A stretch of DNA of 64,000 nucleotides from Liolophura sinensis (GCF_032854445.1 NC_088305.1:18649717-18713716), one strand, 5' to 3'; positions 13,096 to 26,727 are shown, numbered from the stretch's first letter. Program-made: numbers and translations. The notes: generated by a model from the letters alone, not told the origin.

Positions 13096-14615
13096 TTGGT
13101 GTAAAAGTAATCGTTTCCATCAAAGTTAAACAACATAAATCGACCGTTACTGTATAGAGGGTTTGCTCGTGGCATCATCGTCTTGGCAGAGCAAGCCATA
13201 CTGGAGTCCATTTTACATGGGCTGGTATACTAGTACACGAGCTCATTGGTTTTTCCTTACTATTTGTGAAAAAAATCAAAAAATCAACCTAGTTTAATTG
13301 ACCACTATTATTTAGCTGTGGTTGCTGGAAGTCATAACATTTTGTTACCTTGGTAACATCCAGTGGGTGGGTAATAACACTGGGTAAGAAGTGATCAGTT
13401 CTATCCAAAACAAACAAAATTCTGATGTATTTTAATTAGATGCAAAGTAGCAGTGCAGAAATCAGTGGTGGACCCAGAGGCACCTCTGCCGGGGGGAGGA
13501 GATGCCTAGCGAGGCGTCTTTCGCACTGGAGGTGGGAGGCGGGGACTGACTCCAGGAGGGGGAGGGGTACCCAATGACCTCGATTTTTTTAATCAGATGG
13601 TTCAATGGTTATCTTTCACTTTACCCTCTACAATTTCTTTTTTTCTATCTCTTAAAACGACCATAACACACATACACAAAATGAGTAGAATTTGATTTGC
13701 AAATAATAGCTGAAAGGCCGTGAATGAATCCAAGTAATAATTAATATGCTATACCACAATTTATCCGAACACAAACAGCATTTTAAAAAAAATTATTGAT
13801 TTATTTATTGATTAGCATGGATTTCATAATGCCTCCAGGGGAATAGCACAAAGCAGTCTGACAACTTTCTGTATCGGTATGACGTGAATGTAGCGAATGC
13901 GGAGCATCTTGACCTAGCTGACGTCAGATTCTCAGCGCCGCCTGCCGGGCCAACTCCTTCCATGGCGTGAAATGCAGCACCTGTTGATCTTGATGTGTGC
14001 ATATGATTTACATGATATTTCAATGAAACAAGGTACACAGTCATCATTCAGATGGTTATACCGGAGCCTAGCGCACTCACTGCCCAGTTGGTAGACGTTC
14101 GGGTAGCAATGCACCGGCTCATCTCAAGCTGTCTCGCCCTTCGAGCTCGGCTCATACGACAATCCGAACTCTATGTCAAAAAAACTATATATGATCATCG
14201 TGTGCCACAAACTTTCGAGATAATCATCATGTATCAAGACGGTTCTTCAGAGCTGTTCTTCATTTCAACATATCTTGCGAGAGCTATATATACACGCAGG
14301 TAGATTAAGCCATGGTGATCAGTCCTAGTTACAAATTACATATAATATAATAAAGTTTGAACTTGCCCAGGGGATTATCCATTTGGAGAGATTATCTCCC
14401 GTTGTTTTCTCTGTTAAGTTCGGATTTAAATTTATGAAGGAAGCACTGTTCTTTGACTCCTCTGGTTTGAGCTTTATTCACCAATATTTCACCAATACGG
14501 GTACATGATGCGATATGTTTGGTTACAGGTAAAATCTGTAAACGTGACATGTTAATTTGTTGCCTATGTATCCTACATCGGTTCCTTAAAGTAGATTTTG
14601 GGAATTACAGTTCAT

Positions 14616-14619
<4 letters not shown>

Positions 14620-14705
<86 letters not shown>
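14620..14705. repeat. (TA)n microsatellite
   Basis: About 43 uninterrupted TA dinucleotides. Confidence 0.95.
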
Positions 14706-14707
<2 letters not shown>

Positions 14708-16375
14708 GGTGGCCATATGGTACCAGTAATACGCTGTCCACAGCTCGTACGAAATTTTAGTTGTCTTTTCAGGTCGTTTTATCCAATTTAACCATTTTGG
14801 TTACCATTTTAATATAACAAATCGTACGGAGATGGATAGTATTCTGTGAAAGATGATAAATGGGTAACCACAGAAAAAAGAGAAAGCTGGACAGACTTAG
14901 CGCTGACTGATAATTTATTTTGAAGCATTTCCAGCAGGCAGCAGACCTATAGTGTTTTATATTTTCTTATTTATTTCTTTTTTTTTTGGAATAGGACTGC
15001 CGACTGGGGATCAAATAGTGGTCCTTCACACTTCAGTTCGGAGGCAAATCTCCGAATTACGCATGCGCAACCTATCGCCATAGTACTCCAATATGGCTGC
15101 CAGAAAAAAAGCGATGCAACCCGTGTATAGGCGTGCGATAGTGGGGAAAGATACATCTATACAGGCACCTGTTATATATACACATTAACTTCTACCCTCA
15201 CGCTGAGTTTAGCATAATTAGCTCAAAACAACTCGTTTACTAGAAAGGAAATTTAGAATTTAGAATTCGTAGAAATCATTTAATTTAAAGACGACTGTTC
15301 AATCTGTGCTGCTTTTAAATAGTTTACATTAAATTGTACATGAACTCTCGGGTTTAGGTTTGTTAGGCTGGCTAAATAAAACAGGTGACGACATATATGT
15401 TATAGGCGAGACTATTTATGTAGTAAATTTGCCGATTTCAACCTCCAAAATATATATGCCCTAACTTTCGCATGGTACAATGTCCTACCACCACGTGCAG
15501 CTTGCACTTTTCTCAACAACATATCAAAAATCAGTTTAGCTTGACCACCATTTCTGAGCTGTGGTTGCTGGAAGTGAAGCTGTAGCATTTTGTTAATTTG
15601 GTAACCTCTAGGGGATAGGAAGTAACACTGGCCAAAAAGTTTAAGTTCTTTTCCAAAGTAGACAAAATTCTGATATATTTTGACTAGGTGGAAACTAACA
15701 GTGCAGAAATTTATCTTCATCAACAACCTAAAATGTCTGTATGGCAGCATTACCCAATCAGTGCTCCTTCACTCTTCAGTTCGGAGGCAAATCTTGGACC
15801 CATTTGCCTGAACTGCGCATGTGTAACCTCACATGGATACAATACCCTATTAGAACTTCCCTTCTGAAATTGTGTGTATTTTAGAGTATAAAGTCTTTTT
15901 ATTTTGCTCCCAGGCGACTATTTGTGGCGCATAGGTGCATGCTTGGCAAAAAAATGCTAACAAATGTCTAAATATTGAGGAGGTGTGAGCTTTATTGATG
16001 AAAGTTTGAAACCGTTGGCGAGAGGGCACAAGGTGTGAGTAATGAGTGACGTCCCCTTGGCGTTGCTAGGTACGCCTCCCATCTGCCGGCAGAGAAAGGT
16101 CCAGATTTTGTCAGTCAGCCTGTGTTAAGATTTTTATGGCTGCTTTCTCACAGGCTGGGCAAGGTAGGCAGCAAAGCTTATTGACCACAGGAAGTTTGGG
16201 CTGAGCTACCGCGCTAAACGTTAACATTGTCGCTTACTGAAAATTAATGGTGGTCTGTGGCCACGTCTTTGATTCGTAAAGTGCCCGGATCATGCGTACA
16301 GAGCTATGCGTATATTCACAGCTACATGTCACTGGAACCTCCGGTATGAGTACATGTGTAATATTTAACACTTAA

Positions 16376-16420
16376 GTGAGTGAGTGCTTGAGGTTTAACG
16401 TCGTATCTAATTAACTTAGA
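16376..16420 (-). repeat. SINE family B tail fragment
   Basis: gtgagtgagtgcttgaggttt followed by aacgtcgtat is the tail end of family B as seen at 46948. The rest is absent. Confidence 0.5.
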
Positions 16421-16561
16421 AGTATGTGACTGTTACGGTTTCCTTTGAACACAATAAACTTCCAGGGAGAGGGCGTTGTGAGAATGGATCTTGGCTCACG
16501 GTTCGAGACAAACGCCGGGCACACGCCAAGAAAGAACAAACACAGGGAATACAGCTCTATA

Positions 16562-16761
16562 NNNNNNNNNNNNNNNNNNNNNNNNNNNNNNNNNNNNNNN
16601 NNNNNNNNNNNNNNNNNNNNNNNNNNNNNNNNNNNNNNNNNNNNNNNNNNNNNNNNNNNNNNNNNNNNNNNNNNNNNNNNNNNNNNNNNNNNNNNNNNNN
16701 NNNNNNNNNNNNNNNNNNNNNNNNNNNNNNNNNNNNNNNNNNNNNNNNNNNNNNNNNNNNN
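16562..16761. other. Assembly gap (200 N)
   Basis: Exactly 200 unknown bases, a typical scaffold-gap placeholder. Open frames that span it are meaningless. Confidence 0.99.
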
Positions 16762-18287
16762 TTCATATTATATTCCAAAGTTTACAGCTGTTATGCAAAC
16801 CAAGGAGTCGGGACGACAACACAAGAAGGACTTTTCCCACTCTATATTTCTATAGAGTTATGGAGAATGTTATAATATTATTAGAAAGTAATAAATAATA
16901 AATTTTATTAATTTAACCTAATATCCACTAATTATTACATACTGTTTTTCCTCTTTTAAGAATGTGCGCTCCAGTTTGACGCTCTATATGTCATGTACTC
17001 TCTTTTACATTTTATTGATGTTGTCCGCATACAATTCGAAGCTTTATGTCTCCCCCCACGGCCTGAAATTTATGTTAACAAGGGCTTTGTCCAAAGCCAT
17101 GCGGCCACGCTGGGATTTGACCTCGTTTTAAATATACTTGCCATGATCCATAATAAAACACGGAACAATGAACTGTGCTGAAGTACGGAGATTGGCTAAC
17201 CGCGTTAAACGATGTATGCCATTGAAATAACAATGGTGTAGTGTGACAGACTAATGACTGGTCGGGTTTTTTTTATCTGTAAAGGCTCTGCGTGAGATTA
17301 CATTGTCACCTGGGGATCGATTTAAACACAACACTAGCTGCGTGTTGTCCAGCGGTCTGGGCTAAGGTACGTAGCCCGGGACGTCAAGCTAACTGGCAGG
17401 GACTTACGGGACTCCTCACCTGGAAGAAGGACTCTTGCGCACCGGCCCGCGCACAGACAGGGTCTCCGGTCGCCGTCACGTATTGCGTAGAGGGAAGCCC
17501 TAACCACTGGTAAATCCGGGCTGATTATTTTCGGGGCGCTGGAATTAAAAAGAGCAAAAAACAACAGAAAAAAGGACTCCACGTGAGTGACTGTGGAGGA
17601 TTGGGGGTTGGTTGGCTAGGACCCTAGTAGAATTATCGTGTGCACATTTCAGGCAAGGAGCCAATGGCTATTTCTATAACCTCTGACGTGCCGTTACATG
17701 CCAATATATTATTGTCCTCTAGACCCATTTGAAGCGGCAGTAAGCAGAAGGGGTGATGTTTATACCGTCACACGAATTCGGGTCAGACATGGGTACCCTT
17801 CAGTGGAACAGATCCTTGTAATACCATAGCGTTCATTTTCGTGTAGTGCCTGAGGCCGAAAAGATACAGCACCTGCCAAAATGCAGGTAAGTTGGATGTT
17901 GTTGTTGTTGCTGGGATGTCCCAGTGGACAAGCCCAGCTGGCTATTAAATGGACCAAGCGCTTTTTTGATGCGACATGTCGGGCCATCGACAAAATGACA
18001 TAGCGAGTTCGAATCCAGCTCTCGCTGCTGCGACTTTAATTCAGCAGATCTATCAGACACCTGGCGAAACCGATGGACCAGTCTGGTACCCCAGTTTCCT
18101 CCGCCAACAAACCAGACCGCTGTTATGTAAGTCATAAATTTTCAACACAGTTTACTGAGTTTCCACTGAAGATTTATTTAATGAACGGTTTCATTTATTG
18201 ACATCGGCCTATTTTTCCTAATATCTACCCATGACATTGATTGAATATCAAAATACTGGCCTAATTTCGTGCTTTTCTACGACAAGG

Positions 18288-18316
18288 ATTTATTATTATT
18301 ATTATTATTATTATTA
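18288..18316. repeat. (ATT)n microsatellite
   Basis: About nine ATT trinucleotides in a row. Confidence 0.9.
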
Positions 18317-18519
18317 ATCATGGCATTATTGATGGGGTGTGTGAATTTACTCCTGACACACGGAGTCGTTTATGATATACATGTAATTTTAAGACACTAA
18401 CAGACACATGTAAACTTGTGTATATCATGTTACATTACCATTCCTGGCAGCTGTGATACTGTATCTTTGTGACAGATTATATATGCATACACATCATCTT
18501 TCATGCCCACTGTACTGTC

Positions 18520-19030
18520 GGTGTCCTATCGTGACATTTCTACAAGTAATACTATTTCTGGCAAATGTAACATTGTGTGTATCGTGACATTTCTAGAAGC
18601 AATATTATATTCATGGCCAACTTAACATTTTTGTCCATCGTGACATTTCTAGAAGGAATACTGTCCTTGGCCACTATGATATTGGTGTCTATCGTGACAT
18701 TTCTAGAAGCAATACTATCCTTGGCCACTGTGATATCGGCGTCTATCGTGACATTTCTAGAAACAAACAGTTCCTGGCCAATGTAACATTTTTGTCTCTC
18801 GTGACATTTCTAGAAGGAATACTATCCTTGGCCACTGTAATATCGGTGTTTATCGTGACATTTCTACAAATAATACTATTCCTGGCCAGAGTAACATTTT
18901 TCTCTATCGCGCTATTTCTAGAAGCATTACTATATTACTGGCCAATGTAACACGTGTTTCTATCGCACTATATCTAGGAGGAGTAACATGCCTTGCCAAT
19001 GTAACATTTGATACTGTGACATTTCTGGAA
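18520..19030 (+). repeat. Tandem array, period about 53-56 bp
   Basis: The block tatcgtgacatttctagaag recurs near 18582, 18638, 18692, 18745, 18799 and 18852, with more diverged copies before and after. Between copies lie alternating spacers of the type ctatccttggccactgtga or tgtaacatttttgtc. There are roughly nine or ten copies. Confidence 0.85.
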
Positions 19031-19164
19031 GCAGTACCATGAATAACGTGGTCCAGTGGAACACTTGTGTCCACGTTTTGTGGCTCAATCGTTTATGACC
19101 GCTGTGACAAACAAAATTTAAACTTGCATAAGCCGGAGACAGACCGTAGTAGTGTGCAATCAGC

Positions 19165-19345
19165 CGTAACCTGAGCACCAGGTCCGATATTCGTATACCA
19201 AGCGAAAGAGGCATTTCAAGTCGATAATCGCCAGACCCTTTTCCGAAACAGTCATTTCCCAAAGGAATAGATAAGAAATAATAAATAAATACCAAATAAA
19301 GTTAGTAACACGCAAGATATAAGCCGTCATCAGTTTTCAGTGATG
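19165..19345 (-). repeat. Repeat D, minus-strand copy
   Basis: Read on the minus strand, it gives catcactgaaaactgatgac, then gcgtgttactaactttattt, then ggcgattatcgacttgaaa and ggtatacgaatatcgg. The copy at 22442-22629 has the same blocks in the same order. Confidence 0.6.
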
Positions 19346-20018
19346 CGTGGGAAGATTGTCGACCCTTGACCTACTTTCCTTGTGTCCCTGTTTAGAATCC
19401 TCTTGTGAAGCTGGTTTTTCCCACGTATTGGGCATTATTCAATGATATTTCATACTGGTACATTACATTCACCTATAAGTTCCCTTGACGGTATTTCATG
19501 GTGGATGGTACGACTGACATTGTGGCCTATTTCCTGAGGTCAGGTTTACCATGGAAATACATTATACCATTTTATCACTATACCATTACCATTATACCAT
19601 AAGATGATGGTGGAAGGGTACCTGATCACATTGGAATGAGTGCATATGAACTTTGACCTACATTCTCGGTGATTAGTACATATTTCATATCTCGTGAGCA
19701 GAGTATCTCTAAGGGGTATCCAATATTTGTGCTTAGATAACAATATTGTAAAAAGCCGCAGAGCGGATGGGCTTTGGTTAGCTGGGCTTCATGTTAAGAC
19801 AGTTGTCCCTGGATATATGTGTGGCTTAATTCACTGGATTGAAATAAATAGGTAATGTGTTTTTAACGACCACCTTTGCCCGTATAGATTTTTCATCATA
19901 TGTGCTCGACATACGCGACTCAACTCAACTCAATTCAACCCGCCTGTTGCGTCCGTTCCTAAGAGCTCTTGTATGTTACATTACGACGGGATAACCAACA
20001 TAAAAGACTACTAAAAAA

Positions 20019-20913
20019 AACCAGGGCAGCGACGATAGTGTGATAACTGACAAATAGACACACAAAACCGGTGAAATACGACCTCTTGTCAATTTACCTC
20101 AGTTAGGGTTTTATTTAGCTCTTCAAGTAAATGCTTAAATGGTGGCAAATTGCACTCCCCTTATCACCATGACTTCAGCAGAATTAGGAAAAAAAAACAG
20201 TGATGTTAATTGCAGTGTGAACTGTAGTCGTTTCATGTAGACCGGTTGAATCCAAAGTCACATTCCCATCAGCGATTGGAACCAACTGGGAACTACCAGT
20301 TCAGCCGGGCTGAGTTACACCATAGGCTCTCATGTGTCCTAGCCAGTGCAAAACTCGTTTTGCCCTCTGTGTCTTAATTTATTTGACTGCTGTGCTGCAT
20401 GTTTACCTAAACCTCACTATGTATGATTTCTTATATGTATTCAATGGTGTTTTATCGGGCCTCTAACGAGTGCAATATTAGTTTAATATATGCTGTAATT
20501 AACCTTTAGAAAGGCGTCAGAGTACGGATTTGATTTGGAAAGTCGCCAATGAACATTTGTCCGGTTTTGTGTACTGGTTGTGTAGTACGTATGAACCTGT
20601 ACACTGACTCAGGCGTTTAGATTTGCTCCAGATTACTACAACTTAACTAGTGTGGCCAAGTGTTCTAATCCACACAGCGCCAGTTCGACTGCGACATAAC
20701 TTTAGAGGGTTTTCATGTACCTTGCAATGTTGTTACTTTTCCCTTTCTGTTCGGTTTTCATTGTGCTAGGGGTAGTATAAGATTCTACTTCTCAAGCATA
20801 TACGCGAACAATATGGATAACACCCATAACTAAAGTAAACTGGCAAGAGGCCGGATTTTACCAGTTATATGTGTCTAATTGCTAACTATCACACTATTGT
20901 TGCTCTGGTTTCC
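20019..20913. mobile_element. Repeat C: complete element with terminal inverted repeats of about 85 bp
   Basis: The left end 20019-20106 (ccagggcagcgacgatagtg ... ggtgaaatacgacctcttg) and the right end 20826-20913 are inverted copies. The right end read backward gives ccagagcaacaatagtgtga ... taaaatccggcctcttg. The roughly 720-bp interior has no open frame of transposase length, so this looks like a non-autonomous (MITE-like) DNA element or a fold-back repeat. Matching termini recur at 8395, 8600, 11590, 12990, 27865, 30785, 36235 and 40585. I could not identify a target-site duplication with confidence. Confidence 0.6.
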
Positions 20914-22385
20914 CTCTCTTTATATCGTATTCCAGTCTTTAGAAACATTCTTGAGTACAAGATAATCTGCATTAGGATAAAGTAAATAATTTATACGCGT
21001 GTGTACAGGTCAAAGTGCCATCTTTATTTATGAAGAACGTAACATTGAAAACAAAGAACAAGAAAATTAACTTATGACTAGCACTAGCTGCGAATATCTA
21101 AAAAACGAACCCACAACTAAGAACAAGAAACTTATAAAAACCATTCCCAACCCCAATACCAAAACCAAAAGGCCTACTTCAATAGAGCTGTTTGTCGGTT
21201 AAAACCACCAAAACCAATCCATAGAGCTGTTTGTCGATTTCACCCCTAAAACAGAATTAAAGATAAACATAAAACAGATATATTACATTAAATCAATGAG
21301 ATTATGAAACAAGCAAGGGGGGGAGGGGGCAAAAATGTAAACGTGGATGTGAAATTTTACGATTTTTCTCCAAATTAATATTCCTGGGCCATAATCTCAA
21401 CACAACTAATTTAAGAAGAATTCAAATCGTAAAACTTTTAAAAATAATACGAATGACTGTGTATCACAAGAGGAATTCCATTATCAAAGGGGCTATCGGC
21501 CCTTCAGGCTTTGAAACAAAGTGTGTATACAAAACCTTTGTTGGAAGTGTTTGTCACGAGATAACGTGATGTAACGCGCGGTAGCGCGAGGGAATCTCCT
21601 CGTGCACATGACCATAGTTCTTCACAGAGCGACATTCGTCAAGAGTTTGGTACACAAGTGGTTTACTTTTTGAGACAAAGGAAATATAAAATTCAACGAA
21701 ACACTCTTTAATACACTTTTAAAACCAAACCTTAAAATAGTTTAGCTTAATATTTTTCCTAGGACAAAAAGAAAATCTCAAATTTAATTTGTCTGCTTTT
21801 GTGGCAATACATAATAAGAGCTAGTTTCGTAGACATTACGTAGATTGTTTCCATTCAGGATCAACAGTATGACATTAAGCCGGTGGAAGCAATTTGTAAA
21901 AAAAAAACAACGAAACTGTGTTTTTTGGCATGACTGAAGAGATAATATCGTATTTTGAACAGCACAACCTGTTTTTCGAATAGCGGTGCAGCGTTTGGCA
22001 AAATTTCAAGTCTGGTTTACAACACAAAGATCTCAGTCACATGTTATAGAGTCAAAGAAAAATGGACTGTATTTTCCTATATAAGAGTATGACCATTAAT
22101 CTAGAGACCACTATTACCAAGTGTAATGCACCACGTTCTGCACCTATGTAACACAGTCCATAAACCCTGATTGATAGGTCTGACAAATATCCAACTGTAG
22201 GTTGATACATAACTCATCAGTGGTTTATAGTGGGAATCATCTTGGGCTGTGCGAAGCCATTTACGTACATGTCTACTTAGAATAAGGACTATAGATCAAC
22301 TGACCTAAACAAATATTTTATTCAGTGCGTGTGGTAGTGTGATTGTAGCACACAGGCGGTGTCTGAATGTTTTATACCACTAACG

Positions 22386-22630
22386 AAACCTACGAATTTG
22401 AACTTTGATATGGAATCCTTACCTAGAATATCCACTGACTGCCCGGCATCATTGAAAACTGATGACCGCTTCTCTCTTGTGTGTTACCGACTTTATTTCC
22501 TATTTGTATAATTTCTTACGTACCTTTGTCTTTGGGAACTAGTGTTAAACGTTGTTTTGGATATGGATCTTGCGATTATCGACTTGGAACGCACTTTACG
22601 GACTAGGAATGGTATACGAATGTCAGACAT
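22386..22630 (+). repeat. Repeat D copy
   Basis: Shows ggcatcattgaaaactgatg, tgttaccgactttatttcc, cttgcgattatcgacttgg and ggtatacgaatgtcag, shared with 19165-19345 (inverted), 25112-25268 and 33440-33680. Confidence 0.6.
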
Positions 22631-23230
22631 GACGCTTATATTTTTTCTTCCCTGCTAAAGTATATGCCCTTTTCCAGAATAGTACCTTCTGTATGTCGCA
22701 TTTTTTCTTCAAGAACTATTTTGATGTAGACAGTAACACCATCGGGTTTTTGTAGGGATAGCAGCTGGCTTATTCGTGTTCTACCTTTCTACAGGCATTC
22801 TGAAGTTGTTTTCAAGGGAATGACGGTAGAATCACAGTTTTGACTTATATACACGCGATGGCTGTTATAAATACAGGCCTGTCTTTGGGGACTAATAGTT
22901 GGCTCAAATTCGATACTATATTGAGAGAACATAATAGTCCATCAACACTAATGAGTGAACGTCCAAACACCCAAAAACGAAATAGTGGGACGCAGGAAAT
23001 AATCTACTAATTCTATTACAGCCAAACACCTAGCTTATCCTAAGGCATAGATTAACAATAATTAGTAAAATTAAAATTAAGAGTATCGTGTCCTTTATAT
23101 ACATGAAAGTTACTGGGCAAAATGAATACTTTAATATTACTTTTTCCGTTTTTTTTTTCATATATATTTAAACGTTTAGGATGTTAAGAAAAACAACACA
23201 AGCTCTCTGCATTGTTTTACTTTACCATGC

Positions 23231-23497
23231 TTTATTTATTTATTTGATTGGTGTTTTACGCCGCACTCAAGAATATTTCACTTATACGACGGTGGCCAGC
23301 ATTATGGTGGAAGGAAACCGGGCGGAGCCTGGGGGAAACGTACGACCACCCGCAGGTTGTTGACAGACCTTCCCACTTACGGCCGGAGAGGAAGCCAGCA
23401 TGAGCTGGACTTGAACTCACAACGACCACATTGGTGAGAAGCTCCTGGGTCATTACGCTGTGCTAGCGCGCTAACTAACGGAGCCACGGAGGCCCCG
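23231..23497 (-). mobile_element. SINE family A, full length with 12-bp target-site duplication
   Basis: Runs from TTTATTTATTTATTTG through ggtgttttacgccgcactc, gacggtggccagcattatgg and acggccggagaggaagccag to the tRNA-like head at its right end (agccacggaggcccc). The direct repeat ACCATGCTTTAT flanks it at 23224-23235 and 23498-23509. Confidence 0.92.
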
Positions 23498-25111
23498 ACC
23501 ATGCTTTATCCATTGGGTATCTTCCCACTTTTCAGAATTAAACAGATTGAAACATAAATTGAGGTAAACTGACAAGAGGACAGATGTTAGTTGTGGGTAT
23601 TTGCCAAACATCATTGTCGTTTCTGCTAAAGTTAAAGTCTCAATGCTATATTCTTTTAAACTGCATACTGCGCATTGTTAGTTACATCTGGAAAAAAAAA
23701 TTAAAGATCAGAGTTTGGGTCAAGGGTCAGATAGGTCAGTTACCTGTCCTACCGGACCGATTTGCACCCCCCAAAAAGAAACAGATCTCTCCAACGTGCA
23801 TTGAAATTCCTCTTAAGACTCTAAAACTAAAGTTGACTGCAGTTGAATGCAAGCTTGTCGCTGGCTTCCCATGGAGGTCACGAAAATAGGTGATATGTCG
23901 TCAGGGAAATCATGGTTTAACATCGGATAAAGCTGATCCAATGTATCTAATAATCGTATAAACTAGATTTCCTATAACCCCCTTTACAGAGAGATTGTAA
24001 TCAAGGTAGAAAAAATCAATTCAAACGAAAAACACTCTGTAATGACTTCGTTGCGTGTAGTCTGGACGATCCAATCAATGAAAGTGGAAAGATTTCAACG
24101 AAAAGTCGAATGGCACCGCTATGTGCGTTGTCAGGGGCGTTGTCAGCTTCACAAGCTGTGGGTCTAACCAATCAACCTTGTTCATTGTCGGTGTACATAT
24201 GTGGTTTATCAAGTCTCCATAGCGTATCGGAAATGTTTTGTTATGTATTCAGTCGATATAACTCTCAAAACACAGGTCTCAGAGCCGAGCTGATCGCACT
24301 GCTTTGTTTCTCGCATTAACACATATGGCCTGGTTCGTGGCCAGGCAGGCAGAGGTATGCACGTCCACTATCATATCCCGGCCAATTAAATACCCATGCA
24401 TCAGCTGTGGCTTTATCTTTTATCCAGGACAATCAGCCAATGAATCGACAATTTGATAATTTTTGCACGATTTTGCGTTGGTTAATATTTTGAAAATATC
24501 CGATTTGAAACTGAAATTATTTTCATGAACATACACCTACGTTCACAGTTTTGAGAGAAGGATTCACAATAAATTTCATCGGTATCCTACGTATCGTTTT
24601 TTGCAAAGGTTTGCCGTTTTAAATTGTCAACTAAACAAACTGATTATCTATCTATATAGTAGACATGTATGAATAATCAATTCATTTGATTTATTTGATT
24701 GGTTTTCTAATTCAGCACTCCACAGCCATGTTTATTATTCGATAACATTTGGTTTTGGGGGGGAGAGGGTCGAGAAAGACCTGGTGAAAACAACAGCACT
24801 TGGTCAGTTACGTGATCAAACCCCATGACGTAATGCTGTACATTGATTGGTTTTATTGGTGGAGAAAGCCGGAAACTTTCGCGCGTGTGACGTACAGATA
24901 TGTTGGCCATATACCGGTGAGAGGCAAAGTGGTCTTCAAGGAACAGAAGGCTGCTCAAAGGGCTCTACAAGTAATCTCGTGGTTAGAAATAGCGCTTAGT
25001 CTGTCATGCAGTGACCTAAACAGGCTGTCAAGTGATGAGTTTAGTGTAGATTCAGGCCTAAGCTTAAGATTATGTTACCGGGACAAAATGTGCATCAGCA
25101 GGACAAAGCTT

Positions 25112-25268
25112 GCGTAAGTTGTTTCAGCCTGCATGAACACTGCTCACTGCTTACCTTTGCATGAATCCGTCCTAATTTCTTACTTTATACACTTTCTTTT
25201 TTGGACGGGGGGAGGTTAGTTTGGATTAAATGTTGTTTTTGGAAATTGATCTCGCAATTATTGACCCG
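25112..25268 (+). repeat. Repeat D copy, partial
   Basis: Shows tttgcatgaatccgtcctaa, tttcttactttatacac, then tgttgtttttggaaattgat and ctcgcaattattgaccc. This matches the copy at 33440 closely. Confidence 0.55.
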
Positions 25269-25278
25269 AAATATCCAT

Positions 25279-25388
25279 GATTTATTTATTTACTGGTGTT
25301 TTAAGTCGTACTCAGGAATATTTCACTTGTTTTGGAGAAGGAAACCGGGCGTACCCCGGAGGAAACCCACGACCATCCGCAGGTTTAT
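25279..25388 (-). repeat. SINE family A, partial copy
   Basis: Shows atttatttatttactggtgt, then aagtcgtactcaggaatatt and ggaaacccacgaccatccgc. It lacks about 35 bp of the usual ggcggccagcattatgg block and the head. Confidence 0.75.
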
Positions 25389-26137
25389 ATCTATTATGAT
25401 AATGTTCGCTTCGACACACGGATTCATATGGTTATCAAATACATACACCCAGATGTTTAAATGAACAGCAGATTTTACGGCGATGTTTGAGTCTGAGCTG
25501 AATTTTTTAGAAGATCGTGCTTGGGTCACGTCAAATGGAATTATAATCAGATGACACATTCAGCATGGTACGTTGGCCGATTTTTTAATTTTTGTGTGTG
25601 AGTAGCAAAATAGCACCTGCAGGTATGATCGTAAAGGTAGAACATAATGACTTTTACATTAGGCCTACCTATCAACAACAACAACTCAGATGAATGCTTT
25701 TGTACGAAAACAACCAGAACTAGACGTACTGTCCACACAGTTATTCACAGCACCGTGTTTTAGACCATATTTGTTTGGGGGACGAGATATGGTTGCCATC
25801 GGTGCTCACACAGAACCTCTGTTAGAATGCCTGTTTACTGCGTGCCTTCATGGACTGAACACAGTATACAGAGGGTTTTTGGGTCAATAACCAATCAGTC
25901 TGGATTAAAGATCACGGACCTGTGTGGGGTCGTGCCCTTGACACACCTGTGTATGTTTATAGCTATGGGTCGGTAGGGTGTGGAGGGTAACGAGTGAATG
26001 TGCGTGACATAGCAGGGTGTTTGGGGCAGTAGGTTACACCGTTAATGCTGATCATTCAGGGCACGCCAGGCCCGATCGGTTTCGGTAAACAATAAACCGT
26101 ACACACACATAGTTGCGTGCGGCTAGGTTGTGTGCTT

Positions 26138-26382
26138 GGCAATGTCGTGGGCGCATATCTGCTAACGTAGCGGAAACACGCCTGATAACGTAATGTTAAT
26201 GTAAGGAGATCGCGTCTGGTAGTGTAGCGGGAGCACGCCTGCTAATGTAGCGAAAGCACACCTGGCAATGTAGCGGGAGCAAGCCTGTGAATGTTGCGGG
26301 CACACGCTGTATAAAGTAACGGGCGCACGCCCGCTGACGTAGCGCGCGCACGCCTAGTAATGTAGCAGGCACACACCTGGTA
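26138..26382 (+). repeat. 23-bp GC-rich tandem array
   Basis: Copies of a unit close to gtagcgggagcacgcctgct plus aat follow each other at 23-bp spacing from about 26228 to 26382, with looser copies upstream. Composition is markedly more GC-rich than the surroundings. Confidence 0.8.
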
Positions 26383-26727
26383 AAAACGATCTAATAAATT
26401 CCGCACAGAAGATTTCATTGTTGTCAAATGCCATACTCAGGAACTTGTCAATTATGCATACGAAGGCGGCAAATATTGTGTGGGTGGGGAAAAACGAATT
26501 GCCCGGGGCAAAGAGCCGCACTTTAGCAAATCACACTAACGAACTTGTCCACGTGTGATGTAGGCCTACGTCATAATGGTGGAAAGTCTTGGGCGAGCTA
26601 CATGTAAGACGACACGAGACAGCACTGTGGACCGCTTTTTGCCACCAAGGTCTCGGGAAAACTGTAATTAGGGAGGAGTATTGAAAATTCTCTGCTCCAG
26701 AAGTCCTCAGGGCCCAGTTTCACTGGT

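Larger units (their letters stand above)
6017..16561. other. Intergenic stretch rich in repeats, no gene recognised
   Basis: After the transporter stop I find no exon chain with matched splice phases. Identified content: SINE B at 6632, SINE A pieces at 7765, 8842, 11301 and 11665, repeat C pieces near 8395, 8600, 11590 and 12990, a C run at 10397-10412 and a TA run at 14620. The short open frames here have no recognisable domains and most overlap repeats. About 15700-16500 is not visibly repetitive and I see nothing functional in it. Confidence 0.5.

Noticed and set aside
16426-16898. Open frames of about 135-149 codons around 16.5 kb
   Set aside because: They run through 200 unknown bases. 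Only short unsupported ends are real sequence.
24800-25117. 105-codon plus-strand frame beginning MVSYVIKPHD
   Set aside because: The first codon is not ATG, no domain is recognised, and the end overlaps repeat D.
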